Below, in pieces: positions 25,074 through 45,206 of a stretch of DNA of 64,000 bases. The position numbers and the translations under genes are program-made. Under the pieces are notes generated by a model that was given only the letters and a program-made list of their open reading frames with translations, did not search any database and had not been told where the DNA came from. The first letter of the stretch is position 1; each line of letters starts with the position of its first letter. Origin of the DNA: Yamagishiella unicocca (taxonomy: Eukaryota; Chlorophyta; Chlorophyceae; Chlamydomonadales; Volvocaceae); NCBI GenBank assembly GCA_003116995.1, contig BDSL01000018.1, positions 496,001-560,000 of the forward strand, given 5' to 3'.

Positions 25074-26586
25074 CCGGGCTGCACGCAGCGGGGCTGCACA
25101 TGCACTGTGTCCCTTCATTCGCATCCGGTCGGCAAAGCCCCGCGGGTCGCCGCGAGCGGATGCGGCGGCTGTCGGGGCAGTCCCCCGCACTTTCATGCTA
25201 TTTCGGACGCTGCATCTCAGGAGGCTGACGGCATTGGTTCGGCGGCAGCGCGCGGCCCAGGGTGTGACGTGTGTTGCTTTGCGTGACCGCTCAGGACAAT
25301 TACTTCCGACATGGCGTCAGGCAAAAGAGGCAACGCAGGCGGACGTTGTGCGGCCGGGGATGTGGAGCAGCAACCGCGCAGCAACGGCTCCGGGGGTCGG
25401 CGGACAAGGGGCTGCGGTGCGAGCCGCGCGGGATGAGGTCGCAGGCGTACAGCGGGGGGTCGAGGGTGCCGACCTGCGTGACGAGGTAGGCCACCACGAT
25501 GCCGGTAATTAATGACGGTGGTGGCGGTGATGCATTGCCCCGTCCGTGTTTCGGTGGTGCTGCTGCGAGCAGCGTCCGCCCGCTGCAACGAGGCGCGGAA
25601 GGCAGCGGGCGCCGGCAGGTGGGCGACGCGCGGAGCGAGTGCTGGGGATACGACGCACGAGGGACAGCAAGGGAGCAAGGGCAATGGGAGGGCAGCAGCC
25701 GGGGGCGTGCGGTGCGGCGTGTCATGTCGTTTGGGATGTGGGTGGCTTCGGTCCGTCAAGACGTCACGATGACGATATTAGGGCAGCGCGGACTGGCCGG
25801 TGGCTGGGTTGTGTGGGTGCGGAGGGGGGGTCGCGGCCGTTGCGTTAGTTGGTGGGATGAGATGTGACGGTTGTGTTCATGTCGCAGGGTTTAGTGCGTG
25901 TATGGACGCCGCGCGTATGGGCCTCACCGAGCCGGACATTTTGTGTTACACACTTCCAAGGGACAGTGTCCTGCCCCACAGCAGTGTCCTTATCCACAGC
26001 AGTCTTCGGCGGTGGCGGACACCAGTGTTACACCGGCCGTGCTGCTGTGCTTTCCCTAGCTGGATGAGGCTGGCCGACTCCAGGCCTGTTTCGTACGGTA
26101 TCGAAAGCGCTCAACAGCTGACCAGGCTGAAGACACAATGACAAAAAGGTCGAGCGCCGCACGCTACCTCTTCCGGGTGCTGACCCGGGACTTCCTGACT
26201 CCCGGGCGAAGCGCAGCCCACAGCTGCACTGTTACTTGCGGGGCAACAGACGCTCGGCACTGTCGTTACACGTCTGCAACTGGGCACCTCGTCAGAGGGG
26301 CACGGTCATAACAAAGCAGTTGCGAGGTGTCGCACACCAACAGTCGCGCTTCAGATTCGCGTCTCCCAAACGGCACCGAAACCACGACTAGTGCCCTCGA
26401 AACGGCTATTATGCCTGTGCTAGGGCAAGACAACAGCGACCCTTCTAGGCCCACCACGGGAAGCGCCCTGTCCCTGTCCCACCTCATCCTGCAGGCGGCA
26501 GCATCCAGCCTTCCAGCCCCTAGCGGTCAAGAAAGCGGAAGATGTCGTTCCTGAATTTCACAGCTTACATTTCCCACGCAGCTCAG
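25074..26586. other. Convergent intergenic region
   Basis: Holds the 3' ends of two converging genes. The open frames are short and unrecognisable. TTACA at 26266-26270 (TGTAA on the minus strand) is a plausible polyadenylation signal for the exonuclease gene; another TTACA at 26565-26569 lies only 18 bp past its stop. Confidence 0.4.
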
Positions 26587-28303
26587 CTAAAAGTTGGGCG
26601 CAACGGCGCGTTCCCTGCCTTTGATCAACATGTGGTACGGCGTGTCGTACTCCCGTGTGCGAGTGGCGCTGAAGACCATCACCTGCGCGGAAGGGTAGGG
26701 CCGGCGGCAGTCACTCCCTCCCCGCCCGCGCGCCCTGCGTCCCCCCCCCCTCAGCCTGTGGCCCTCATCCACGACACCTACCCGCTGCACCAGCGTCGAC
26801 TCCCGCGTCTGCAGGTGGCCCATGAGGACCTCCTGCAGGGCGTGCAGGTAAGCCACGTCATCCGCCGCGTACTGCACCTGCTCGTCGGTCAGCGGGCGCC
26901 GGTCCCAGAACTGCGGGATGATGTACCCGGGGGGTTCGAGGGAGAAGGGGGAAGCGGGAAGCGTGTCCGTGGGTATTATGGAGAAAAGAATGGGGCGTGG
27001 CGGCCCCATCCTTTCCCGTGGCGGCTGTTCGCGTATCACACGACCGCCAGTGATGGACCCGGTCTTCACAATGATCTGGTCCACGACGTACTGCCGGAAG
27101 CTGGTCAAGGAGCTGGTCGAGACTTCTTGGGCGTGGGCGTGTTCCACGACCGGCCGTGCACGTGAACGACTAGGGGCTCATAACCAAGATCAGGGACATC
27201 GTCTTCTCCTCGGGCGGGTGCGAGGCCAGGATCAACGACGACTTCACGGCGACGTACAAGATCAGGTTCATGGCATACGACGAGCCCGTCTTCCCGACCG
27301 CGTTGCTGCTCAATGGCCGAGGGGCGCTAGCGGCACTCCGCAGCTCGCAGGTCGCACCTGGGGATCTTTGTTGAACTTCACACACATGACCTCCTTGCTG
27401 ACGCCCGTTGTACAGCGCTGTACAGCAAGGTGACGCGGCAGGTGGTCGTCCAGCGCCCTGGACAGTCCCGACACGAAGTTTGTTTCCAGGTACAAATGTC
27501 GCAGGACGTAGCGGCGAACAGCCAGCTCTACGTTTCCGCATGTGGGGCAGAGGGCAGAGGGCATTGGGGGCGGGGGGCGGGCGTACCCGACCTGCTGCGG
27601 CCTGCTGCGCGGCTCAGGGTATCGATGCGGCGCAATAAACAACACCCATGCTGCCGCTTTCTTCAGCAGTCTGCAAAGGTAGGAAAAGCAGCAACCTGTG
27701 CCCCGAAGCAGCGCACACGGCATATCCCCCCCCCCCCCTGGATGGCTTCCTAGAACACGGTCTCCCTTCACAGTCCCCAACCCCTGAAGCATGCACGTTG
27801 CGCCCTTCCTGTATGGTAAAAGCCAGCAGCAGCACGCTCAGACGCCGCCACCCCACTCCCCGCTCACCTGCCACCTGCAGATCCAGGACGTTCTGCAACC
27901 GCACGCCGTACTGGTGGTACAGCGCGTCGCTATCACACCGCACGTCGTACAACAGCTTCCGTACGGCGGCGCCCTCCAGCAGGCCCTTGACGGTCTGCCC
28001 GCCGCCGTCCTCCTCCGCCGGGGTGTCAAAGGCGGCACTGCCCAGCTGGCTCACGTCCAGTAGGAAGACCTTGTCCATGGAGGGCGACAGCGCCAGCAGG
28101 CAGAGCTTGCCGTGGCGGTCCAGGTTCAATCCCTCGCAGTCCACCGCCAGATCGGTCGCGTCGCGCAGCTCCCGTAGCATAGCGCGCAGGCTGGGCACTG
28201 AGTCCACCAGCTTGGTGCACCGCCGCTTCGGTGCGCTGCTGGAGGAGCCTGGGGCGGCAACTGACAGTTCCTCCAACAGCTCGGCAAGGGTGATATCGGC
28301 CAT
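26587..28303 (-). CDS. 3'-5' exonuclease domain protein (EXD1/WRN-exo type, DEDDy)
   Basis: Four exons: 28303-27868, 27527-27358, 26910-26782 and 26682-26587. They join to 276 residues. Exonuclease motif I is LAVDCEGLN with Asp55 and Glu57. Motif II is in LLYDVRCDSDALYHQYGV, followed by LQNVLDLQVAELAVRR. The FVSGLSRAL segment and WDRRPLTDEQVQYAADDVAY supply motif III with the Y-x3-D pair of the DEDDy class. This class hydrolyses RNA or DNA from the 3' end; EXD1-like members also act as RNA-binding adaptors in small-RNA pathways. With all four acidic positions present, an active nuclease is likely. The exon 2 acceptor (ACGTAG) has a poor pyrimidine tract but is the only choice that keeps frame. 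The short C-terminal exon is poorly conserved. The start ATG at 28303 is preceded by repeated GGTGATCTCTTTAGG-like units. Confidence 0.88.
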
Positions 28304-29195
28304 GGACGGAGTGGATTGGGGATGGGTGGCGAAGCTAGGTGATCTCTTTAGGCGCTAGGTGATCTCTGTGATCTCTTAAGGAGCTCGGTGGTCTCTCTTT
28401 AGGCGCAAGGTGGTTTCCTTAGGCGCCTTCTACGCGCGCGCGGTCACGCGATGTGAGGAACTGCTTCGAGCATTGTAGCGAAGCGTCGTGCGCCGCTGGC
28501 TGGTCCTAGGCTGGGTACCCATGAGAGCATAGATTTGTCCAAGGGCTCGTGCAGGACCCTCCCAAAGTGCAGCCCGTGAAGGCCCGTGGTGTCTCGAGTA
28601 AAACGCTCTGCTGTGAGGCTGCTGCTGGGGATTGAGGCGCATCACGAGTTGCGCCACTGAAAAGCAGTTATGATGCGGACGTAAAACACGTTAGAATGCA
28701 ACATCGCGATATTGTCATTATTGGGTGCGTGGCCCCGTGGGTCGTTGTGGCCTCCTTGCCGATGGGTGCATCAGAGATATGGCTCAGGGATGCTGGATGA
28801 TGACATGATGGTTGCATTCACGTCGCCGCTCAGGCCCCACGGCCAGCAGCAGACTGGCTCGGTCTCAACCGTCCCTTTAATTCCGCGAACCAGCCACCCC
28901 AACCGCGGCACCGCAGACGGACGTGGCGCACCTACAACGCAGAACGCAGAACAACGCCACCACACAATATACCCGAGGAATCTACAACCTCCACTAATAC
29001 TCATCCATCTGCGTTGCTGATATCACGCGCGAACGCGTCACAACTTTGTTCAGGTTTGAACACAGCAGCAACGTCGTAGGCCGATCCTTTGCCACCCTCG
29101 CGCAGCCCGCTTGCTGCATGATGTAGACTCGCATCCCCTCCTGCAGCGCCCCCCACCCCAAATGCGTTCCGACGGTGCCGTCACGCCAGCTCATG
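28304..29195. other. Promoter of the exonuclease gene and 3' flank of the helicase gene
   Basis: Both neighbours are on the minus strand. 28338-28425 has imperfect repeats of GGTGATCTCT and TTTAGGCGC just upstream of the exonuclease start. No gene seen. No TGTAA was found on the minus strand close to the helicase stop. Confidence 0.4.
28338..28425. repeat. Imperfect direct repeats in the exonuclease upstream region
   Basis: Units built from CTAGGTGATCTCT and CTTTAGGCGC recur three to four times within about 90 bp upstream of the start codon. They could be regulatory or a simple-repeat remnant. Confidence 0.5.
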
Positions 29196-36646
<7,451 letters not shown>

Positions 36647-36921
36647 AATAATGTCTGTTTGCTGCTATTAACTCAATTGTAAGAAACTACCGGTATGAGC
36701 AAGATTGTGAATAGACAGAACTATTGCAAAAACAGCAGACGTTAGTCCTGACAGCTCTTACGTTACACATTAATTTGGCAGGCATAGTTAAGGGTACGTA
36801 AATGTGTATGCTGCCATGTCGGTGCTCCAGAACCAATAATAGTACGGCGAATATGCAATCGGACGCAAGCAGGCACGAACTGCAGGAATCCTGTACAATA
36901 CTGACATATTTAACTACGAGG
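36647..36921. promoter_or_regulatory. Divergent promoter, helicase / LYR protein
   Basis: Only 275 bp separate two start codons that face apart. The composition is AT-richer than both genes. No specific element could be assigned. Confidence 0.45.
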
Positions 36922-37176
36922 ATGAGTTCAACGCGTACAAAAGTCTTATCGTTGTTTAGGGCGTTCCTCAGGGAAGCTCGCCAAATGCCGACGGAGGTTC
37001 GGCGGACACATATACGCAAAAAGGTCCGCGCCGAGATCGAGGCTAATCGTGACGTGTCTGACCCAGAGAAAATGGCGTTCCTTCTTGGGCTAGCAGAGGT
37101 GCAACTAGATAATGCAAGCCACCAGCGTGTTCATCTTCTAGCTCTGCAACGAGCTGGTCACCTGAAGTGCTGGTAA
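36922..37176 (+). CDS. LYR-motif (Complex1_LYR) family protein
   Basis: An intronless 84-residue frame starting at the ATG at 36922. The sequence VLSLFRAFLREARQMPTE has the LYR-family first helix with LFR in place of LYR. It is followed by basic HIRKKVRAEIEANRDV, DPEKMAFLLGLAEVQLDNAS and a C-terminal helix. LYR proteins are small mitochondrial assembly factors that bind acyl-carrier protein and help iron-sulfur delivery or complex I/II/III assembly. Length and layout fit, but I cannot tell which member it is (an SDHAF1-like or LYRM4-like role is possible). A GTAAGG immediately before the TAA stop could serve as a 5' splice site, so the true C-terminus may lie in a further exon. The upstream in-frame extension to 36802 looks non-coding. 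Confidence 0.75.
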   Translation: MSSTRTKVLSLFRAFLREARQMPTEVRRTHIRKKVRAEIEANRDVSDPEKMAFLLGLAEVQLDNASHQRVHLLALQRAGHLKCW

Positions 37177-39195
37177 GGCGCTGTGGTGTATAGCACATGG
37201 GGATTGCTTGGGTGGGGAGCGTTGGAAGGTAGGGTTAAGGTTTGCCTTTCGGCTTGGTTTCGCGGGTATCGTTGGTGTGCGCCCGACGGTAACAGGCGGA
37301 AATATGAGGGCATTAGAAATGAAGGGTTACAAACTGTTGCAGTCGTTGCAAGCATGCACCCGAGACGTACTCTTTGGCCGTGTGGAACCCTGTTGTGTTT
37401 TTGAGGTAGCTCTAGATATTAACAGGGAAATAGCGGTTCGGTGCTGATCGTGTCTAGCGCCTGCCAAATATATGCGCCCTCTCCCTATCTGAACACGCGA
37501 CATCTGTTCCCTCCTGATCACCAGAGATGGTTAAAGGTCATTGGCTGGTCAGGGCTGGTAGTGCTGACGCATATGCGCCATTTCATGGGCTGCCAACCCT
37601 TGCCAACCGTCCACGTCAGTCCATGATGATATTAAAGATACAAGGAGCAGGCACAACAACCGGTGTCCGCACCTGAGCTTGTAGGCCTCCTTTAGGGCCA
37701 CTCGGATGCCATTATACTTGTGGTTTGGGAGGAAGGTGTGGCATTGTCAAATGCGGTGTTGGTCTCACCGTGCGTTGCCAGCAACTTGCAGGCGTCTAGA
37801 ACTAGTCATACGCCCGTTGATGCCAAGCAGGGTTTGCTGCGGCACGCTATTGACATGGAATAAACGGCTGCATTTGTAGCGTTAGGCAAGACGGCGCCAT
37901 CCCCGCTCCGCATATGGCATCCTACATCAATAGTACAATATGCAGCGCTTCTGCAACGCGGTACATGTAGGCAACATGACCCTACGTGACAGGCAATATG
38001 ACATGTTTCGACAAGTTTGATCCTGACGTGTTCGTTTTATGGAACTGCTCTTGTGGACAGGACTTGATTCGATCTGTGTTTCGTGGAAAGCACGGGCTGT
38101 TGATGCTAGCGGTTTATAGTTCCCCGTACTGGCGACACGGGGCTGGCAAGGGCTGGTGACCTCCATGAGGCTGCATGTACCACAGTGAAGCTCATGCCGT
38201 CTTGTTTTGTCTACGACTGCAACTACTGTCCGGAGACCCTGCTCACTCGTGCGTCAACACGTCCGATTTGCAGTTAACCAGGCGGGGGCAGCGAGGGAGG
38301 TCACTAAGGGGCCTCTACCAAGTCGTAAAGCGTTGGGACAGCGTTCCGGAAATTGCGTGGCTGCGTCGTCGTTCTTGCTTAGGTAGCTCTCGCACAGGAA
38401 ACGTGCTAATGATACTGTTGTAAGGCATGGAGGCCGCTTCTCCTCGGTCTATAGGTTGTTTGACGTGACAGTTGCCGATGGCAAACACTCAATACGCAAC
38501 TTATAGTGTCGACAGTCAGCTGTCAACGGCAATGAAATAGATGAAACCAGATGGTAAGTATTGTTTTGAGTACGCAGAGTACCCGCTGTGCTGTGTGTCG
38601 ACCAAGATGGGCGTGTACGGCTATTAACTTTTGGCGGGCTTGCTTGGAAAACTCAAATCCGGCATTTGGCTCCAATGACAACATACTTTCTTGTGAGCAA
38701 CGTAGTAGCACGCCAACATAATAGTGTTAACCTAGGTCAACTTCGCCTCCAGACAGTCCAAGCGCTTGCACTATTGTGTTCAAGTGTCGCGCAGTTTGCT
38801 CGCGCCAACTGGTCTGCCAGCTGCCCTTGTCCATTGTGATACGAGTTACATTTTAGTCAGTCTTGTACCTGAGCTGCCTCTTGTAAGCTTCTCGAGCGTC
38901 GCTCAGCGAGGAGCACCAAGATGCACGCGACCGGACCGGCAGCTGTGCGTCAGCCCACTATGATTCCTGCCGCAGGGCAACGAGCACGGTGCGTGCGCTG
39001 AGTATGAAAAATAGGCTACAGAGCTCCTGTAATAGGAAAGCTAAGGCTTCGCTTGCGCGCTTCACCACGCAGGGGCGGACCTGCTCAGACGTCTGCGCCA
39101 AGGCCAATCAGCGCTGTGCAGGTGCGGGCAACTCAAATTCCTTCGAATATCCATGGCCTGCTATGACATATAGCTGAGACTGCAGTAACCGCTCT
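37177..39195. other. Intergenic, lower-GC region, no gene recognised
   Basis: Open frames are below 90 codons and show no family motifs. Base composition is close to even, unlike the GC-rich exons and introns to the left and right. Confidence 0.45.
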
Positions 39196-41856
39196 ATGGT
39201 GCAGGCACCTACGACATGCAGCCGCAGCTGCTCGTTCGCCAGCAGCCACAGCCATCAGCTGCGTAGCCGTCGTCGTGTCCAGGCCGCTGCTTACCAAGCT
39301 CCTGAGGAGGAGGGCTTTACCGCGTCGCCAAACGACATGCAGGAGGCTCGCATCATCGTGGTCACGTCGGGCAAGGGTGGCGTCGGCAAGACTACCACTT
39401 CCGCAAACTTGGGCATGTCTATCGCGCGGCTGGGCTACAAGGTCCGTACCTTCGTAGGGTATTCACGCCGTTGAAGTTATTGGTTCTGGGTTGCTGGGGG
39501 AATCTAGGGACGCTGATTTTACCATGGGGATGCGCACGACGACTCCCCAGTGCCAAGGCGCAGGCGCCTGGACACGATATCGCATTAGCAAGAAATGTCC
39601 AAATCTGAACACCCCTGAGCGTAGACTGTGCAGGACTTTACATGAATCTGGTGTTCTACCCTTAGCATTGACAATGAATACTCTACCCCTGGTACCGACA
39701 ATGGGGCGAACGCTCATGTACTGTGTTTTAACCCTGCGGGTATACGGATTTCACCGTCTTGGCCACACGTCCACAACCTGTTTACTGTGAAGGCGACTTG
39801 AGCGCTTTGCGCGAGCACTAAGCACAGGCGAGAATGCCGTGATCAACACTTATGACGAGTGCTTGATTGATGAATTGTGGGCATCTACTCCCCGTGTAGA
39901 TGAGGCCACCATACGGCGCAGCACAACACCCTTCATCCCGTCCACATAGCATGTCGCTTTCCTTTTGCGCTGACCACGATGGGGACTGATCCTTCCGCCC
40001 GCAGGTATGCCTAATCGACGCGGATATCGGACTCAGGTACGGCTGACAGGACGGTCGTGTTGGCGGCTCCAGTGAAGTGCATACAAGCTTTCAGTTCTTA
40101 ATATGCAGTGAAGCGTACATCGCCAGCCACTGCCGCCTTGCTGGCGGTCAGTTGCTTGGCATGCTTACATTGGAGCCCTAGACGCACTCCTCCATGGTGG
40201 TATATGTATTCCCAAATTCATCCTTCTGTCGCAACGTCATCCCACTCCACAGGAACCTGGACCTTCTGCTGGGCCTTGAAAACCGTATCCTCTACACTGC
40301 CATCGACATTTTGGACGGCGAATGCCGCCTGGACCAGGCTCTCATCCGAGACAAGCGCTGGAAAAACTTGTCGCTGCTCTCCATGAGCCGCAACCGACAG
40401 CGGTAGGTTTCATCGCGACTCCTTTGACTTCGGTCGCCTCGCTACCCGCCCGACCTATCGACATCGCCATCTGCATCGTTGGCACAACATCTTGCAGATT
40501 GCGCATTTCGGATTGACTACGCGGGCTCCAACCCTTAAACTTCTCATCAATGTCTTGCCACGCACGGGCACTGAATTGTCAAAGACACTCCTTTCACCCA
40601 TGCTCTCCATCAGGTACAACGTCACTCGCGCACACATGGTCCAGTTGTGTGAGGCCATCATCGCCCTTGGCTACCAGTTCATCGTCCTCGACTGCCCCGC
40701 CGGTATCGATGTCGGCTTCATCAACGCCATCTCGCCCGCCAAGGAGTCCCTAATCGTGACCACGCCAGAGATCACCTCTATCCGGTGAGACAGCAACGCA
40801 GTATATAGGGAAAACGCACCAATGTACCGTACGCACCAATAATGGTGGTTCACGTCTGACTCGCAATATCCGAATACCCTGCCGATACCGTCCTGATGTT
40901 TTACGCATTCATGTCTGCAGCGATGCTGATCGTGTGGCGGGGCTGCTCGAGGCGAATGGAATTTACAACGTCAAGCTGCTGGTCAACCGGGTTCGCCCAG
41001 ACATGATCCAGAAGGTGAGGTTAGGGCGAACCAAACGCACAGGCCTTGTGGGTATGTGCCTAGTCAAGGAGTGGGGTACGGGAGGCCATGGGCGGCACGT
41101 GATCCCGCAGGCGGACCCGTCAAGGTTGTACTGGCCAGTAGGTCGATCAGATTGCATGTATTGTTCTTCCCTCCTGCGTTTGTTGGCACGGTGGCGAGCC
41201 CCAGCCTGTTTTGAGCACAGGGCGTACATCGCTTTACCAGCCCTTGCATACTCCACATTGCATGCGCTGCCTGGGTCAAGCTGACGTGGCCGTTCGTTAA
41301 CCCTGGCCTTACCCTGCATTAATCGGCCTCGTTCTTGCGACACGCCTTCAGAACGACATGATGTCGGTAAAGGACGTACAAGAGATGCTGGGCATCCCGC
41401 TGCTAGGTGCCATCCCGGAGGATCCGCAGGTGCGCCACTTCTCAAATCAGCAACAGTCGAAAACCTTTTTCCTACGCAGCAACAGTCAATAAAAGCCGTG
41501 AAGGGTTGCAGCCCGTGCGTCCCTTGAACTGTCAGACAAGGCTCAGATTCGCGGTGGGACATACATGTTTGTGTTACGGAGGTGCTTGACTCTTCTGGAG
41601 ACAGCGTCAAGGGCCGCGTGCTTTTTACATTTTCCCTCTCGCCCGAACTCGGCCTCGCTAATCTCGTGGCCAAACGCAGGTCATCATTTCCACCAACCGC
41701 GGCGAGCCGCTGGTGCTCCAGAAGCAGCTCTCACTCAGCGGCATTGCGTTCGAGAACGCGGCGCGGCGGCTCATCGGAAAGCAGGATTACTTCGTCGACT
41801 TGAACAATCCCCACAAGGGGCTGTTCCAGAAAATTGGCGAGATGTTCAGCAACTGA
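39196..41856 (+). CDS. MIND1: Septum site-determining protein MinD, plastid
   Basis: Seven exons: 39196-39441, 40005-40036, 40253-40402, 40614-40784, 40921-41014, 41352-41429 and 41680-41856. They join to 315 residues. The deviant Walker A KGGVGKTT is at residues 60-67. The other ParA/MinD motifs follow: LIDADIGLRNLDLLLGLENR, FIVLDCPAGIDVGF, VTTPEITSIRDADRVAGLLE, KLLVNRVRPDM, VQEMLGIPLLGAIPEDP and STNRGEPLVL. The C-terminal GLFQKIGEMF resembles the amphipathic membrane-targeting helix. The first 45 residues are Ser/Arg/Ala-rich, as in a chloroplast transit peptide. MinD is a membrane-associated ATPase that positions the FtsZ ring and so places the chloroplast division plane. In Chlorophyta it may be nuclear or plastid encoded; introns and the transit peptide show this one is nuclear. 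The first donor (GTCCGT) is weak but keeps frame. Confidence 0.95.
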
Positions 41857-42915
41857 GCAGGGTATTCGTTCGATACCATCATTGGGGATGGATGGGGGGG
41901 ATCTGAGTGGATTACGTCTGTTCGATGACGTCGTGGGATGTTTCGATACATACGGCCATGGGACGCGTGCGACATGAGAGGAGGAACGTTAGGTAAATTT
42001 TCGGTCGGAATGCAGGGGCAGATAACGCGAGCGTGCTGAAAATGTATCGGTGTCTGATCGGCGCGCTGTTGGGATGCAATGTGGGCACGGTCGTCAAATT
42101 GAAGACGTCTGTGTTGGCCATGTCACGGAAAAGGTGTCAGGAGGGACAACGCCGTCGCCATGTTTCGAGGTTGCCATTGACGCCAGGTTGTCGTTGCGTG
42201 GCATTTTGCAAGGTACCAGTGCTGCCCGATATGGAAGGTCAAGGTATCAAAGATCGTTAGAGACACGCGTCGGTCAATGACAACGGTGCCGTTTCGCCGA
42301 GAAAAGTTGGTTTATAGTGGCAACGTCAACTGTACAAAAGTGCTGTGGTGGGGGGGGCCCAAGCAGGTATCTTCCGGGGACAACCGAGCTCGTGCTGCTT
42401 ACATGCCAACTGAACTGGAGGTGGTTCTTCATCCTCTTACAAGCATCATTGACTTCAAGATAGCCGGCGGGTACACCGATTGCCAGAAATTCTCAACTCG
42501 CAGCTATAGCGGGGATCAAGCGACAACTCCTTATGTAGGATATTCAGGGGCAAAGGGTTTGTAGAGCCAACGGCATAGAGCGTTAGTGCTGCGAGTTATC
42601 ATAACTTTTCCAGACATTCAAACTTTTCTTTATGTCCAACTCTACTTTTTAGAGACATTCAAAAAATTGAATGTGGGTGTAAGGGTCGAGGTTGGCGCGA
42701 CATGACGCGATCAATGATGCGACACAAGCAAAATTAAACGTGGAATTCCATGGCGAGTTTCCCTTTCGTCAGTAGAAAGAATTCCCGGGTTTCGCTACAA
42801 AACAGGAATGGTCAATTACCGGTAATTCTCAGGGATCAAGTTGTCTGGCATGTCTCCGCGTTGAGTGCGTTTAGCTGCCTGGTGTTGAACGCGACAGGGT
42901 TCATAACGGTATTAC

Positions 42916-42938
42916 AGTGTCCTCAAGCCCGGGCGAGC
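42916..42938 (+). repeat. Dispersed repeat copy 1
   Basis: A 23-bp exact match to 44290-44312, containing GTGTCCTCAAGCCCGGGCGA. Probably part of a degraded repeat family. Confidence 0.6.
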
Positions 42939-43732
42939 TCAGGCTCCATACCGAGACCGCGCTGTACAAGAAACGACCGCTAGCTGCCAGCAGACGCCCG
43001 AAAAGGCACAGGGTTTACCTCCGACCATTGAAAAACACCTGTCTCCTTTGTCTACATGCAGCAATCGGGAGGGCGACGTGTGGGATGGGGGAAGTTGCGC
43101 GGTCCCGCGCCGACCCCCGTTTGGGCGCTGCCCCGGCGCCGCTCTGCTGTCAGTGATCCTTCACTCTCAACTCCCCCCGGTCGGCGGCAAAAGGACAAAA
43201 AGGGAGGGGCGGGTGGGCCACGAATCCCAAAGGCAACTTGGAGCGCGGTTGCGCGTGAAATCGGTCCCGGCAAAACCGGCCGCTGAGATGATTCCCGTTC
43301 TCAAGCGCGGTTAAATAACACACGGTAGAAACTCTCGAGGAACGTTTAACCTCCACATTCTGCTGCGCGCCACCCGCCGCGTCCGAGAGCCCTACGTCCG
43401 CTTAGAAACCAATTTTCGGAGCAGTGTCCAAAAATACCGCTTCGTCATCAAGAATCTACACCAACTTTTATAACGTTGATAAAGAAGACTATGCTGGTGT
43501 TTGCTGTTCCTTGTGCAAATTTGTTTTGATATCCGTCACACTTTCCCATTGGTATCGCCGGAAATGATATGCGATAACTTCGGTGCCAACCTGACAAAAA
43601 ATTTAAAATCGATTTACGTTATGCTCGGATCAACGCATTGAAGGACACGAAAACATTGAAAGCCGTAATACGGAGAGCCTCCAGGGAGGGGCGTGTGTTC
43701 CCACGTTCATGAAACGAAGATGATACAGTTTT

Positions 43733-43815
43733 CTGAAGCCTGGACGAACCCAGGACAAGAAGTAGAGCCCATATCCGTGGGCTCACCATATGAGAGCCGG
43801 GGCTGAACCCACATG
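43733..43815 (+). repeat. Dispersed repeat copy 2, diverged
   Basis: GAACCCAGGACAAGAAG, GGCTCACCATATGAG and TGAACCCA parallel the order seen from 44300 to 44365. Confidence 0.5.
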
Positions 43816-44289
43816 TTTGCCACACTTGCGACGACGTGAACGTTGCAGTGTAAGGGATCATGTGCTTAACCGACAAGAGGGTCCCGATTCCCCCATGTGT
43901 TCCGTATTCCGTTTCTTCGTGAGATGGGGACGTTGTTTAGTCGTGCCTGGTTCGTGAGGGTCCTTCTTTGTCGTCCTATCCGACGAGCCGCACAGCGTAC
44001 GACTGTACGCATCCAACCAAGGCTTGATTCCCTTCGCATATTCCATTCCATTTGGCTGAGTGGTGACGGATTTGTTCGCCAGGTGCCGATACGTCTTCCC
44101 GCGACCTGTACTCATGTGTCTGTGAACGCATGGAGAATATTGCAGTGTGAAAGAGGAAGTAGGAGGACCACTGTGTGTGGCAACGACAAAGACAGTTTAG
44201 TTGAGCGGCAAGTTTTCCCTCCTTAAGACTCGCGGTAGGACCTGCATCTTGGGACCTGCATCACCTGGCCTATATTAATGAGAATGTTG

Positions 44290-44370
44290 CAGTGTCCTCA
44301 AGCCCGGGCGAGCCCAGGACATGAAGGGAGGCCTCTGTCCATGGCCTCACCATATGAGTGAACCCAGCGG
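44290..44370 (+). repeat. Dispersed repeat copy 3
   Basis: Shares its first 23 bp exactly with 42916-42938. Its remainder (AGCCCAGGACATGAAGG, GCCTCACCATATGAGTG) resembles 43745-43815. Confidence 0.55.
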
Positions 44371-45206
44371 ACGTCCTGAAGGGCACAAAAAAACAAGACA
44401 GCCACAGAGACGGCCCTCTCCTCAAACAGCAGCCACAACGGGACAGCCACACCCAATCGACTCCACGGCCATAAATAAAACGGAACGAACACCCGCACGA
44501 AACAGCGGTGATGGGTGGCAACAGAAGCCCGTGCAGTGCAGCCCAATGCCACATCAGACGATCAAAAGGAGGGTTGGCAAGTGGCATGGGGAACACCCAA
44601 GGACGGCCACAACCCACACATGCACCTGCAATATGGCCTTGATCATCGGCTATTGGATGCAGCTGAGTGCAAATAAGCAGTCTTGATGTGATCTACCTAA
44701 CGGCTCAGCGCCCTAGGCCGGGCTCCATTCCAGAGCCTGAGCTGCCGCCTTCATTCTCAAACCCGATGGCCACTTGCCGTAGGCGTCCATATGAGACGAT
44801 GGTGGCGAAATCCTTTCGCACATCAACAACGTCCAGGTCCTTTCCTATCTTCTGCTCCTTGAATTACAGCAGTAGGGATAGCACGATGGTTGCAAACACC
44901 CATATGCTGGTAGTGTTGTAATGCAGCGGGCAGGAACATGCTCCTGCCCTGCTCCTGCCCTCAACTGACTGAGCTCGAAACGGCCCAAGAAAGTCACCGT
45001 ACCATATTATTATTACCATTACCGCTTAGGCTGGTGTTGTCGTGACACAGTGCGTGATTGACACAGTGTAGTCACTTTGCTGTATTCACGGTTCTAAGTG
45101 CGTGGGCTGCAGTGTCTAAGTGGATCCGTTATTGTCGTACGAGCGTTGCGATGCGCTGGTGCTAAGGGACCGTGTGGTCCCTGTGCCAGGCAGTCCGTGA
45201 CTGCCT

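Noticed and set aside
26911..27357. Open frames between exonuclease exons 2 and 3, on both strands
   Set aside because: Exon 2 (ending KDPQ) joins in phase 0 to exon 3 (FWDRRPLTDEQ) exactly as the exonuclease family requires, so this is intron. None of the frames resembles a known protein.
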